DNA of 64,000 nt from Cytobacillus firmus (GTDB taxonomy: Bacteria; Bacillota; Bacilli; Bacillales; Cytobacillaceae). This document shows, piece after piece, positions 9,292 to 16,790 of this stretch. The stretch is from assembly GCF_023657595.1 (NCBI RefSeq), contig NZ_CP098323.1:4302001-4366000 (forward strand), read 5' to 3'. How positions within the stretch are numbered: the first letter of the stretch is position 1; every line of letters starts with the position of its first letter. The notes beneath the pieces were generated by a model. The model saw nothing but the letters and a program-made list of their open reading frames with translations. It did not search any database and was not told where the DNA came from. The position numbers were made by a program, and so were the translations under genes.

Positions 9292-9410
9292 ATAAAGTGA
9301 AACCTCAATCAGGGGGTACTTTTCCCCCGCAGATTGTTAGTCTTCCGCCATATTCTTCGATTGCCAGGAGTCTAGAGGCGGCAGTCTTACTGACCGTTAG
9401 ACTGCGATAA
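9292..9410. repeat. Dispersed repeat element, short copy (A)
   Basis: Starts ATAAAGTGAAACCTCAATCA and ends CCGTTAGACTGCGATAA. The same ends bracket the 388-bp copy at 58608-58995. Inside the left end a CAATC...GGGGG / CCCCC...GATTG hairpin is followed by GTTAGTC in both copies. The right end overlaps the last eight codons of the MarR gene. Confidence 0.7.
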
Positions 9411-9836
9411 TACTTTATCCAATTTCTCAAAGGTTTCAATGAACTGCTGAATTTCAGCCTGATCAAATCTGTTTATCAGTGACTCTACAAGATTATGAAT
9501 CTTTTCTTCTGCTTTGACGTACAGCTCATTCCCTTTTTCCGTAAGTGTCAGATAGACTACCCTGCGATCATTTTCATCACGTGTCCGCTGAATCAGACCC
9601 TTTTCCCACATGCGCGTAATCATGGCTGTGATCGCACTCTTTTTTACATCAAACACTTCCGCAAGCTCTGACGAAGTACAAGAGCCTGCCTGATTTATGT
9701 ACCTCAGAGTAAAATGCTGATCATTGGTCAGATCGCTGCCAATCTGATTTTTTACAAGTGACGCAGCCTTTTTCTCAACAGAAAAAGAAACGGCAATATA
9801 CCGGTCGACCAAATCCTTAATGTCTGGCACACTCAC
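9387..9836 (-). CDS. MarR family transcriptional regulator
   Basis: Winged-helix repressor of 149 residues, probably a dimer. The recognition region reads SSELAEVFDVKKSAITAMITRMWEKGLI and the wing DENDRRVVYLTLTEKG, both typical of MarR. The GTG start at 9836 follows GAGGTG. It is upstream of the MMPL exporter gene on the same strand, a common repressor-pump arrangement. The last residues (LSQSNGQ) are encoded within the end of a dispersed repeat element, so the natural C-terminus may have been altered. The inducer is unknown. Confidence 0.9.
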   Translation of the reverse strand: MSVPDIKDLVDRYIAVSFSVEKKAASLVKNQIGSDLTNDQHFTLRYINQAGSCTSSELAEVFDVKKSAITAMITRMWEKGLIQRTRDENDRRVVYLTLTEKGNELYVKAEEKIHNLVESLINRFDQAEIQQFIETFEKLDKVLSQSNGQ

Positions 9837-9872
9837 TTATATATTCACCTCACAGTGTGATTATTCTATCAT

Positions 9873-9936
9873 TTAACTGTTCAACTGTTTAACTATTAAC
9901 GTAGTTAACTTTAATATAGGGAAGGATTGTTGTCAA
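9873..9936 (-). promoter_or_regulatory. marR-MMPL promoter with repeated operator half-sites
   Basis: Minus strand: TTGACA (9936-9931), 17-base spacer, TAAAGT (9913-9908). Overlapping and just downstream lie TTAACTA-cgttaa-TAGTTAA (inverted repeat) and 8-base direct steps AGTTAAAC, AGTTGAAC, AGTTAAAT, down to 9873. The layout suits autorepression by the adjacent MarR protein. Confidence 0.6.
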
Positions 9937-10908
9937 TTAAACTTTATCAACAGGAATAAAATAAAGTTTACCTTTCTTATTTCCTTCACTTACTTTGCAA
10001 GTTTGCTGAAGAATCCGCTTTGCCGTATCACTGGATATGCTGCCTAAAAAATCTCTGGCTTCTTTATTGGTTATAGAGGTTTTAATCAGCAGAGCATAAT
10101 CCTTTAATGCTTGATTATGTGCATCCTGAGAAACATGGCTGCATCTTAAACACTTCCAGTTACCGTGAACCCTGTTCATAGGAAACGATAAACAGCCTGG
10201 ACATTGGACACCCTTTATCAAATCAGTTTTCTGTAGTGCATATCTTTGAAAAATATCCATTTCTACTGGAGTATGGTCAGCTATCAGACGGGAATATAAT
10301 TTCTTGACCTGTCTCGGGGTTAGGAAAGGGGATGTGAACTTTTTATCATAGAATCTCATGTTGCTGATGATATCCGAAGAGGGGATTACAAAATTAGGGG
10401 TTATTTTATCGCGGGGATCAAATTTGATTACGGTGCGTTCATTTGCGATAACAACCAGGGGTACTATCGGAAGTGCGGGGAAACCATACCGTTCCAGCCA
10501 ATCCCTTAAATGCTCTGTCTGCCGTTTCACCTGTGCCACCGGGTCGGCAAAGCCTTCCTCCTTGCCTTCAATGGTACGGATTATTTGTTTAAATAAGGAA
10601 TTGAAGAAGATAGAACCTGATATATTTTTCACTTCGAGAATGGATATAAAAAAAGGGGTTAGGAGGAGGACATCGATTTGAAAGAAATGCTTGCCATTCA
10701 AAAGCCTTAAATCATTGAATATTAAATAATCCTTGCCGGGGAGGCAGCTTAAAGGATATTCAAGGAATTTTTCACCTAAATATCCTGCCTTCTGTTTGGC
10801 ATAATCTGATTTTATCAAAGAGTATTTTGGATGAACTTCCGGCAATCTTTTCAATAATGCCTCCAATTTTAGCAAAGTAATTGGTTTTGTCCTGGGTTTT
10901 GCAATCAA
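9937..10908 (-). CDS. NERD domain protein with C-terminal zinc ribbon (paralogue 1)
   Basis: Nuclease-related (NERD) protein of 323 residues; function unknown. The NERD core carries GEK (E46), then QIDVLLL (D79) and ILEVKNISG (E92, K94), the D...ExK order of PD-(D/E)xK nucleases. A C-terminal ribbon has CPGC and CLRC pairs (about residues 237-257), followed by an alpha-helical tail. It is 30-40% similar by eye to the protein at 22443-23435 along its whole length, with the same zinc ribbon. A 20-21 bp periodic DNA array starts about 80 bases upstream of its start codon. Single gene. DNA cleavage is inferred from the fold only. Confidence 0.8.
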   Translation of the reverse strand: MIAKPRTKPITLLKLEALLKRLPEVHPKYSLIKSDYAKQKAGYLGEKFLEYPLSCLPGKDYLIFNDLRLLNGKHFFQIDVLLLTPFFISILEVKNISGSIFFNSLFKQIIRTIEGKEEGFADPVAQVKRQTEHLRDWLERYGFPALPIVPLVVIANERTVIKFDPRDKITPNFVIPSSDIISNMRFYDKKFTSPFLTPRQVKKLYSRLIADHTPVEMDIFQRYALQKTDLIKGVQCPGCLSFPMNRVHGNWKCLRCSHVSQDAHNQALKDYALLIKTSITNKEARDFLGSISSDTAKRILQQTCKVSEGNKKGKLYFIPVDKV

Positions 10909-10991
10909 TTTATCACTCCTCTATTTATTTTACAGAAAGAATTCGACTCTTCGGCATGATTTCCTTCCATTTGAAAGATTAGGTTTGAATT

Positions 10992-11061
10992 TATCAGCAA
11001 AATTTTAACAATATCGGCGAAAAAAAGATAATATCAGCGAAATCGGAGGTTTTATGAGCGA
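10992..11061. repeat. 20-21 bp periodic array 1 (core TATCRGCGA)
   Basis: Four core words, TATCAGCAA (10992), TATCGGCGA (11012), TATCAGCGA (11032) and TATGAGCGA (11053), start 20, 20 and 21 bases apart, with AT-rich unrelated sequence between. The array lies just upstream of NERD paralogue 1. Confidence 0.6.
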
Positions 11062-11169
11062 AACTAAAAACAGCCCCCAATTCTGAGGACTGCGGCATCA
11101 AAACCAACAACAATTACATTCTCCATGCCAGCGGCAGCCAAAAAGACCCCATCTCTGGAGCCTTGTCCC

Positions 11170-11802
11170 TTAAAATTCGATTTTAATCTTTTCTGCATCT
11201 TCAATCTTGTTCTCACCACTAAACACGTCGCTAGTGGTTATTTCAATACTATTCAGTTCCGATTTTTCAATGATAAAGCCAACATTGCCGGCTTTGGTTT
11301 CGTTAGGCCCAATTTCTTCGTTAAGCCCATCAAGATACATATCTTTTTCCCAGGTTATTTGCTCACCTTCGCTTGTTTCAAGGAAGGCTGCCGGGGCAAA
11401 ATTCACTTTTTGATCAGAGTTGTTCTTTATTTCTACAAAAACCTTAACAAAGTCGAATTCCTCGTCATGGGTCAAGGTGTGAAAATAGTCAACCAGACTG
11501 TAGTCAGGCTTCAGATGCATCACTTTGGCATCAGTTATTTTCATTTCGATTGGGCCAATCTTATAGTTTCCGTCCACAGTTTTTGCTTTTTTTAAAGTGA
11601 TTTCACCTTTTTCATCTATGTGAGTCTTCCCTTCTTTCCACAGCTGCCGATCGTCCGGAACTTGAGGGTTTGGGGCATAATTTTTCACCGGTTCGTTTTC
11701 CGCCGGAACTTCTGCTTTAACCTCTGCAGGCTGTTCCGGGGCACTTGAGCAGCCGAACAGGACAGTGGATAAGAGCGTAATCACTGTGATTATTTTTATC
11801 AT
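11170..11802 (-). CDS. Lipoprotein with DUF4352-like immunoglobulin domain
   Basis: Predicted secreted lipoprotein of 210 residues with lipobox VLFGC (Cys18) and a Pro/Glu-rich linker (residues 22-55). The C-terminal part (about 85-200) looks like the DUF4352/TRF2-like Ig fold: alternating strands with FVKVFVEIKNNSDQKVNF, then a late strand VGFIIEKSELNSIEI. No enzymatic residues are recognisable. Its start lies 67 bases beyond the alkaline phosphatase stop on the same strand, separated by a strong terminator. Role unknown. Confidence 0.7.
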   Translation of the reverse strand: MIKIITVITLLSTVLFGCSSAPEQPAEVKAEVPAENEPVKNYAPNPQVPDDRQLWKEGKTHIDEKGEITLKKAKTVDGNYKIGPIEMKITDAKVMHLKPDYSLVDYFHTLTHDEEFDFVKVFVEIKNNSDQKVNFAPAAFLETSEGEQITWEKDMYLDGLNEEIGPNETKAGNVGFIIEKSELNSIEITTSDVFSGENKIEDAEKIKIEF

Positions 11803-11825
11803 GATGATCCCCCTTCAGTTATTGT

Positions 11826-11860
11826 AAAAAAGTTCCCGCTGCATCCGAAAGCAGCGGGAG
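11826..11860 (-). terminator. Terminator of the alkaline phosphatase gene
   Basis: Minus strand CCCGCTGC...GCAGCGGG stem with an 8-base loop, followed by AACTTTTTT. Confidence 0.9.
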
Positions 11861-11868
11861 ATAAACAT

Positions 11869-13245
11869 TTATTTATCTTCAATCTTTACTTTAGACTTTA
11901 ATATCTCAAAGATCAGTTTAGCCTGGTCAGTATTCTCTATTTGCCCTGCAAATCGGTCGCTGGCTGGGCCAAATGCATACACAGGCACATCTTCACCTGT
12001 ATGGCCGCCTGTTGTCCAGCCCGTATGGGAGCGCTGGTTGAAAATTTCTTCAATGGCATTATCGATGTCAGCTGCCTTTTTTGTTTCAGCAGCTTTTTTA
12101 ACAGATTGAATTTCTGCTTCTTTTAAATCAAGATCAATATATTCCTTTAGCGTTTCTTCCACACCGGCTCCATTGGCAATTTCCTGAGCCATGAAATCTG
12201 GTGTCCGCTTCGCTGCTTTAATTGGCTCGCTGAACCAGTTATAGTTGCCATCTGAACCGATGGAATAGCCGCCAGTTGAATGGTCAGCAGTTGCCACCAC
12301 AAGGGTGTGCTTGTCCTTCTTCGCAAACTCGATCGCTGCTTTGAATGCTTTCTCGAAGTCTTCCATTTCACTCATTGCGCTAACGATGTCATTATCATGG
12401 CCAGCCCAGTCTACCTGACTTCCTTCTACCATCAGGAAGAAGCCGTCTTTATCTTTGTTCAAACGCTCGATTGCAGAAGCAGTCATATCCTTCAGTGAAG
12501 GTGTGTCTTCTGTGCGGTCAATCATTTTGGGCATGCCGCGTTCTGCAAACAGACCAAGGACTTGTTCATTTTTATCCGCCAATAATTCTGTGCGGTTTGG
12601 TACATAGCTGTATCCGTCTTTCTTGAATTCCTCCGCGATGTTTCTGTCTTTGCGGACAAGTAAATCAGTTCCCCCGCCAAGAAGAACATCTACTTTGTGC
12701 TTGCCATTGATAAGCTCATCATAATAATCATCGGCAATGGCATTCATATTCTGCCGGCTTTCGTCATGCGACCCGAATGAGGCAGGAGTGGCATGAGTAA
12801 TTTCTGATGTAGCTACAAGACCAGTCGCTTTTCCTTGCTCTTTCGCTGCTTCCAAAACTGTTTTTACCTCAGAACCGTCATTATCAACAGCAATTGCATT
12901 GTTATATGTTTTTATTCCTGCAGACATGGCTGTGGCTGCCGATGCAGAGTCTGTAACATTTTGTTCGGGATCTTCCGGATAAGTCATTTGCTGGCCGACC
13001 AAATATTTATCTAACTCAGTACGTTCAACAAATTTTGTGCCGGGATCGTCTTTTAAATATCGGTATGCAGACGTGTAGGATACGCCCATTCCGTCGCCGA
13101 TAAGGAAAATAACATTTTTGATCTTTCTATCATCTGATTTGCTCTTTGCTTCTGTTTGCTGTACTGAACCCATTAGTCCGCCAAACGCAACTGCAGAAGC
13201 AGCAAGGATTGGAAGTGTTCTTTTTGTGAATTTCTTGAATTTCAT
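11869..13245 (-). CDS. Alkaline phosphatase (PhoA/PhoB type), secreted
   Basis: Exported metal-dependent phosphomonoesterase that releases phosphate from organic esters. A Sec signal peptide (residues 1-33, KKFTKRT, hydrophobic core, then QTEAKS) precedes the alkaline phosphatase domain. The metal motif LIGDGMG and the nucleophile segment VTDSASAATAMSAGIKTYN are present, as are VEGSQVDWAGHDND and TADHSTGG metal ligands and the late TGGHTGEDVP. The length of 458 matches B. subtilis PhoA/PhoB. Transcription is very probably PhoP-dependent, since three TTTACA hexamers at exact 22-base steps lie upstream. Monocistronic. Confidence 0.95.
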   Translation of the reverse strand: MKFKKFTKRTLPILAASAVAFGGLMGSVQQTEAKSKSDDRKIKNVIFLIGDGMGVSYTSAYRYLKDDPGTKFVERTELDKYLVGQQMTYPEDPEQNVTDSASAATAMSAGIKTYNNAIAVDNDGSEVKTVLEAAKEQGKATGLVATSEITHATPASFGSHDESRQNMNAIADDYYDELINGKHKVDVLLGGGTDLLVRKDRNIAEEFKKDGYSYVPNRTELLADKNEQVLGLFAERGMPKMIDRTEDTPSLKDMTASAIERLNKDKDGFFLMVEGSQVDWAGHDNDIVSAMSEMEDFEKAFKAAIEFAKKDKHTLVVATADHSTGGYSIGSDGNYNWFSEPIKAAKRTPDFMAQEIANGAGVEETLKEYIDLDLKEAEIQSVKKAAETKKAADIDNAIEEIFNQRSHTGWTTGGHTGEDVPVYAFGPASDRFAGQIENTDQAKLIFEILKSKVKIEDK

Positions 13246-13279
13246 TCTATTAACCTCCCTTTATTATCTTACACGCAGT

Positions 13280-13344
13280 AGTATAGAACCCTAATGTAAA
13301 TGAGAGATTAATAGAATGTAAAAATGAACTAACACTTATGTAAA
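13280..13344 (-). promoter_or_regulatory. Pho box and -10 of the alkaline phosphatase gene
   Basis: TTTACA on the minus strand at 13344-13339, 13322-13317 and 13300-13295, exactly 22 bases apart. Weaker hexamers (GTTAGT, TTAATC) sit in the two 11-base midpoints, which fits the PhoP direct-repeat rule. A TATACT -10 lies at 13285-13280, and no -35 is apparent. Confidence 0.8.
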
Positions 13345-13417
13345 GATGCTTTTTTTGCTTCCCCCAATATTTTTATGTAAAATTCATACAAAGACGATAG
13401 TCGAAGGAGAGAATTCA

Positions 13418-13957
13418 ATGAAAGTATTAGCTTTGCTGGGCAGTACAAGAGAAAACGGGAACTCGGAGTATTTGGCAAATAAGATTGTGGAAGGGACTGA
13501 TCACACCCTGGTAAAACTAGCAGACCTGAATATCAAACCGATTGTGGATCAGAGGCATGCGGATGGCGGCTTTACGCCGGTCGATGACGACTATGAAGAG
13601 TTAGTGCATCAGATGCTGACACATGATGTTTTCGTATTCGCCACCCCTTTATACTGGTATGGCATGAGCGGTCCGATGAAGGATTTCTTTGATCGCTGGT
13701 CACAGTACCTAAGGGATGAACGCTTTAATCTGAAAGAAGAGCTGGCAAAGAAGAAAGCTTACGTTGTCATTACCGGAGGCAGCAGCGCGAAAGTAAAAGG
13801 ACTCCCTCTTGTTCAGCAATTTCAATACATTTTTGATTTTGTCGGGATGGAATTTGCGGACTATATCATTGGGAGCGGAGTAAAGCCGGAAGAAGTGAAA
13901 GAAGATTCTTTTGCATTAGCTAAGGCCGAACAATGGAATAAAATATTCTCAAAATAA
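13418..13957 (+). CDS. NAD(P)H-dependent FMN reductase, YwqN-like
   Basis: Flavodoxin-fold oxidoreductase of 179 residues. The FMN phosphate loop is GSTRENGNSEYLA (residues 8-20), and ATPLYWYGMSGPMKDFFDRW is the typical second flavin-binding segment. The ATG at 13418 behind GAAGGAGAG is chosen over an upstream in-frame start at 13346, whose extra 24 residues lie outside the fold. Similar to B. subtilis YwqN in size and motifs. Physiological substrate unknown (quinones, flavins or nitro compounds are common). Monocistronic, and ends at a bidirectional terminator shared with the MscS gene. Confidence 0.85.
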   Translation: MKVLALLGSTRENGNSEYLANKIVEGTDHTLVKLADLNIKPIVDQRHADGGFTPVDDDYEELVHQMLTHDVFVFATPLYWYGMSGPMKDFFDRWSQYLRDERFNLKEELAKKKAYVVITGGSSAKVKGLPLVQQFQYIFDFVGMEFADYIIGSGVKPEEVKEDSFALAKAEQWNKIFSK

Positions 13958-13988
13958 AAAAGGCGGACTCCAGGTTCCGCCTTTTTAT
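13956..13988. terminator. Bidirectional terminator between the FMN reductase and MscS genes
   Basis: AAAAAGGCGGA-ctccaggt-TCCGCCTTTTT; A and T tracts on both sides serve both convergent genes. Confidence 0.9.
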
Positions 13989-13991
13989 ATA

Positions 13992-15092
13992 CTACGACTC
14001 CTGTCTCACCCTGGAATCTTTTTTCAGCTGATTTTCGCCTTCAGGATCTAAGTATAGCTTCCTGCTAGGCATAGCAACATAAACACGCTCATTTTCAAGG
14101 ATGTCCATGATCTCAAAATTGATTTCTTCCTTTATTTTAAGGAATTCTCCCCAGTTTGTTGTTTTAGTGAAGAAATAAAGGAAGATATCGAGCCCATTTT
14201 CTTTGTAGTCGTCAAAGGTAACAAGAATGGTTTCCGGATGTATATCCGGATGATTTTTTAACAGATACTCGATCTGCCCTACCACATTCGCCATTTGATC
14301 TTTAGTCGTATCATGGGTAACACGCAGTCTAAAGCTGATCTGTCTTTTTCCCATCTTGCTCCAGTTGGTAATGGATTCATTTGCTAAAGTTGCATTAGGA
14401 ACAGTAACAAGCGCCTGGGCGAATGTTCTTACTCTCGTGCTTCGGAAAGAAATATCTTCTACGGTTCCCTCGACACTTGGCGTCATTATCCAATCACCAA
14501 TCGTGAACGGCTTTTCTGTAATAATGACGAAGCCGCCTAACAAATTGCCCAGTACGTCCTTAGCGGCAAAAGCAATGGCAACTCCGCCTAACCCGAGTCC
14601 CGCCACAAAACCGTTCACATCATAGTTAAATTCTTGAGCAACAATGCTGATGCTAATTGCCACAAGCACGAATCTCAATGCCTTAGAAATGAAAGGAATG
14701 AGAATATCATCAATTTCCAGATCGTACTTAACCTTTAGGCTTGTGAAAAGGGCTGAAGATGCCGATGCCATATTGTACAAGCCCCATGTGAGCATGATGA
14801 TAACAGACGCTCTAATAATATCCAGGAACAGTGAATTATGCTGATTCAGATAAGGAAAATAACCAACAGAAAAATAGATTCCTATAATAATGAACAAACA
14901 CTGAATCGGCTTTTGAAATGAAACAAATACGTGAGAAAAAAAGTCATTTGGGGCTTTTCTGCTAAGCCTTAATAATAGTGTAAATACATATTTGGCAAAA
15001 AGCTTCCGGAAAAAGAGAAACAGCAGGAAAATTCCAATCGATATTCCCAAGTCCACTAATATATCTTCTTTCATGTAAGTTTCCCAGAACAT
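13992..15092 (-). CDS. MscS family mechanosensitive channel (YhdY-like)
   Basis: Small-conductance channel that opens on hypo-osmotic shock. 366 residues from the ATG at 15092, which follows AAGGAGG; the ORF extends 16 codons further up without a better site. N-terminal helices are followed by the pore-lining TM3 region (GLGGVAIAFAAKDVLGNLLGGFVIITEKPFTIGDWI), which is the MscS hallmark, then the beta domain with VEDISFRSTRVRTFAQALVTVPN and an alpha/beta C-terminal domain. Length and architecture resemble B. subtilis YhdY. Single gene. Confidence 0.9.
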   Translation of the reverse strand: MFWETYMKEDILVDLGISIGIFLLFLFFRKLFAKYVFTLLLRLSRKAPNDFFSHVFVSFQKPIQCLFIIIGIYFSVGYFPYLNQHNSLFLDIIRASVIIMLTWGLYNMASASSALFTSLKVKYDLEIDDILIPFISKALRFVLVAISISIVAQEFNYDVNGFVAGLGLGGVAIAFAAKDVLGNLLGGFVIITEKPFTIGDWIMTPSVEGTVEDISFRSTRVRTFAQALVTVPNATLANESITNWSKMGKRQISFRLRVTHDTTKDQMANVVGQIEYLLKNHPDIHPETILVTFDDYKENGLDIFLYFFTKTTNWGEFLKIKEEINFEIMDILENERVYVAMPSRKLYLDPEGENQLKKDSRVRQES

Positions 15093-15195
15093 ATGATTAA
15101 CCTCCTTGATGCTATTTGTTATCATAACATAATTCTGCAAGACAGGTTATCATACGAAATTCCCTAAAATACGTATTGGAAAAAACCTTTCTTCA

Positions 15196-15561
15196 TCAGA
15201 GTAGCACTCCCAGTTCAATACCCAGAAAAGCAAATAGAATACCGCCTCCATAGCTCAATACATTATAAAGAATAAACTCCTTTTTCCTTTTATCCATGTG
15301 GAGCTGTATGGCTTCCAGCTTAAATGTAGAAAAAGTGGTGAATGCCCCCATAAATCCTGTGCCAAGCAGCATAAAAAGGCTGCCTTCTATTCCTGAGCCC
15401 ACCATGATTCCAAGAAAAAGTGAACCAATTAAGTTAATAACAAGCGTGGCAGCAGGGAAACCCGACACAAACCTTTTACTAACGAACTGACTGACCCAAA
15501 GCCGGGAAATCGCTCCAAAGAAACCGCCTATCCCCACCATTAATACAAATAACGTACTCAT
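15196..15561 (-). CDS. crcB: Fluoride channel CrcB/Fluc, second subunit
   Basis: Fluoride exporter subunit with four transmembrane helices. From the ATG at 15561 the protein has 121 residues; the ORF extends 16 codons upstream into the preceding crcB, but AGGAGAAGACGCCGG precedes this ATG and it overlaps the preceding stop as ATGA, which indicates translational coupling. Family signatures: GGFFGAISR, VINLIGSLFLG and GTGFMGAFTTFSTF, the last holding the Phe residues of the pore. The pair probably forms a heterodimer, as known for tandem Fluc genes. Confidence 0.9.
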   Translation of the reverse strand: MSTLFVLMVGIGGFFGAISRLWVSQFVSKRFVSGFPAATLVINLIGSLFLGIMVGSGIEGSLFMLLGTGFMGAFTTFSTFKLEAIQLHMDKRKKEFILYNVLSYGGGILFAFLGIELGVLL

Positions 15562-15935
15562 CCGGCGTCTTCTCCTTTCCTGACCTGAAACCCCAATCGG
15601 CTCATCCATAATCCGCCAAAAATGCTGGCTGCGATATACAAAACGGCCAAAGCTGTTTTTCCATCGAGAAAGAGTGCTGCCGTTTCAACGCTTAAAGTTG
15701 AAAAAGTGGTAAAGGATCCCACAAAACCAGTTCCGAGTGCTGTTTTTATATGAGCCGGCAAAGAAAAACGAACCATCAGGCCCGTCGTCAGCCAAGCCAG
15801 GAGAAAACTTCCCAGAAGATTAACCGTCAAAGTGGCGAAAGGAAAAACTGCACTTTCCTGAAAAAGAAAAACACCCATGCTGTAACGTAATGCGGCACCT
15901 AAAAACCCCGCTGCGCCAACCAGTATATAAACCAT
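15558..15935 (-). CDS. crcB: Fluoride channel CrcB/Fluc, first subunit
   Basis: First gene of the tandem fluoride channel operon, 125 residues, four helices. Signatures: GAAGFLGAALRY, TVNLLGSFLLAW with the conserved Asn, and GTGFVGSFTTFSTLSVE. GGAGGG precedes the ATG at 15935. A fluoride riboswitch with terminator lies immediately upstream, so expression should rise with intracellular fluoride. Its stop codon overlaps the start of the second crcB. Confidence 0.93.
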   Translation of the reverse strand: MVYILVGAAGFLGAALRYSMGVFLFQESAVFPFATLTVNLLGSFLLAWLTTGLMVRFSLPAHIKTALGTGFVGSFTTFSTLSVETAALFLDGKTALAVLYIAASIFGGLWMSRLGFQVRKGEDAG

Positions 15936-15968
15936 CCAGAACCCTCCATTTCACTTAGTTTACCCAAA

Positions 15969-16050
15969 ACAAAAAGACTCCTGCCAGTTACCACATAACT
16001 GACAGGAGTCATTAGCCAAAAGGCGGTTAAAGGTGAACTCCATCACCTAA
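15969..16050 (-). promoter_or_regulatory. Fluoride riboswitch (crcB motif) with terminator
   Basis: On the minus strand GGTGATGGAGTTCACC opens the motif, followed by TTAACCGCC and GGCTAATGACTCCTG. The last part pairs with CAGGAGTC, which is followed by TTTTTG, forming the expression-platform terminator. These conserved blocks and their order are those of the crcB motif. It sits directly upstream of the two crcB genes. Confidence 0.95.
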
Positions 16051-16115
16051 TAAGACAAATCTTTACTAACACTATAAAACATATTAACAAGGATTAAAAG
16101 ACCTTTATCCCTAAT

Positions 16116-16553
16116 TCAGTAAGAATTCCCCTTTTTTATAAACAGCGTAGAAAGCAGCAGACCATATAACAGATGGCCTAGAAGCCAGAAAAATAGGGCA
16201 GGTAAAGATGTAAGTTCAGGGGTTCGATCAGATAATCCAGTCGTCGGATAAAGCAGAAATCCTATGGAAAAGGTGATGAATAATGTACGGACGATGATTT
16301 GGGTCCTGTTCCAGCAGTATTTTTTTATTATTAATAATAAGCTGATTGCCACTATAACTGAAATGATCAGATGAAATCCAAATTCGACTAATTCGGGAAA
16401 ATGATAGTTTTTTAAAATCGGAAAGTAATCCACATTTAATAGCAATGTGTACACTTTTATACCTGTGAATATCTCAATTATTTTCAGAAATAAACCCAGA
16501 AAAGTTCCAGACAGCAGTCCCGTAAAAGTGCCCCGTATCCAATGTTTCCTCAT
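16116..16553 (-). CDS. Four-helix membrane protein of unknown function
   Basis: 145-residue hydrophobic protein with about four transmembrane segments (around residues 8-28, 56-78, 86-106 and 116-137) and a Lys-rich C-terminus. It does not match a family I recognise. It starts behind AAGGATAGGAACAA. It is the third gene of a probable operon with the TetR regulator and the small SinI-like gene, so its expression may be tied to theirs. Confidence 0.65.
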   Translation of the reverse strand: MRKHWIRGTFTGLLSGTFLGLFLKIIEIFTGIKVYTLLLNVDYFPILKNYHFPELVEFGFHLIISVIVAISLLLIIKKYCWNRTQIIVRTLFITFSIGFLLYPTTGLSDRTPELTSLPALFFWLLGHLLYGLLLSTLFIKKGNSY

Positions 16554-16591
16554 TTGTTCCTATCCTTCCTATTGATCTGAGGATAATCAAG

Positions 16592-16744
16592 CTATTTATG
16601 ATTTTCGTGAATCCTGCCTTTATTAGACTCACTTTTGGATTGTTTAATAAAGTCCTGTATTTCCTCAATTGTTAACCCCAGCTGTTTGGCTGTCAATATG
16701 AGCTCTACCCATTCTTTATCAATTTTCCCCTCACAGGTTTCCAT
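16592..16744 (-). CDS. Small SinI-like anti-repressor domain protein
   Basis: A 50-residue frame from an ATG at 16744. The segment KEWVELILTAKQLGLTIEEI followed by QDFIKQSK matches the dimerisation helix pair of the SinI/SinR family (W-V-x-L-I-x-x-A-K-x-L-G-L-T/S-x-E-E-I-x-x-F). There is no helix-turn-helix, so it is of the SinI rather than the SinR type. The start is uncertain: AAAGGA abuts the ATG, and an in-frame GTG lies at 16756. It sits 46 bases after the TetR stop and 38 bases before the membrane protein start, so all three are probably cotranscribed. Confidence 0.6.
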   Translation of the reverse strand: METCEGKIDKEWVELILTAKQLGLTIEEIQDFIKQSKSESNKGRIHENHK

Positions 16745-16790
16745 TCCTTTTTCCACTCTCCCGTAAAGATTCTGTTCCCCTCAGAAGTCT

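Noticed and set aside
10992-11061. Phased arrays considered as CRISPR arrays
   Set aside because: Repeat words are only 7-9 bases, period 20-21, no long identical repeats, no leader and no cas genes in the window.
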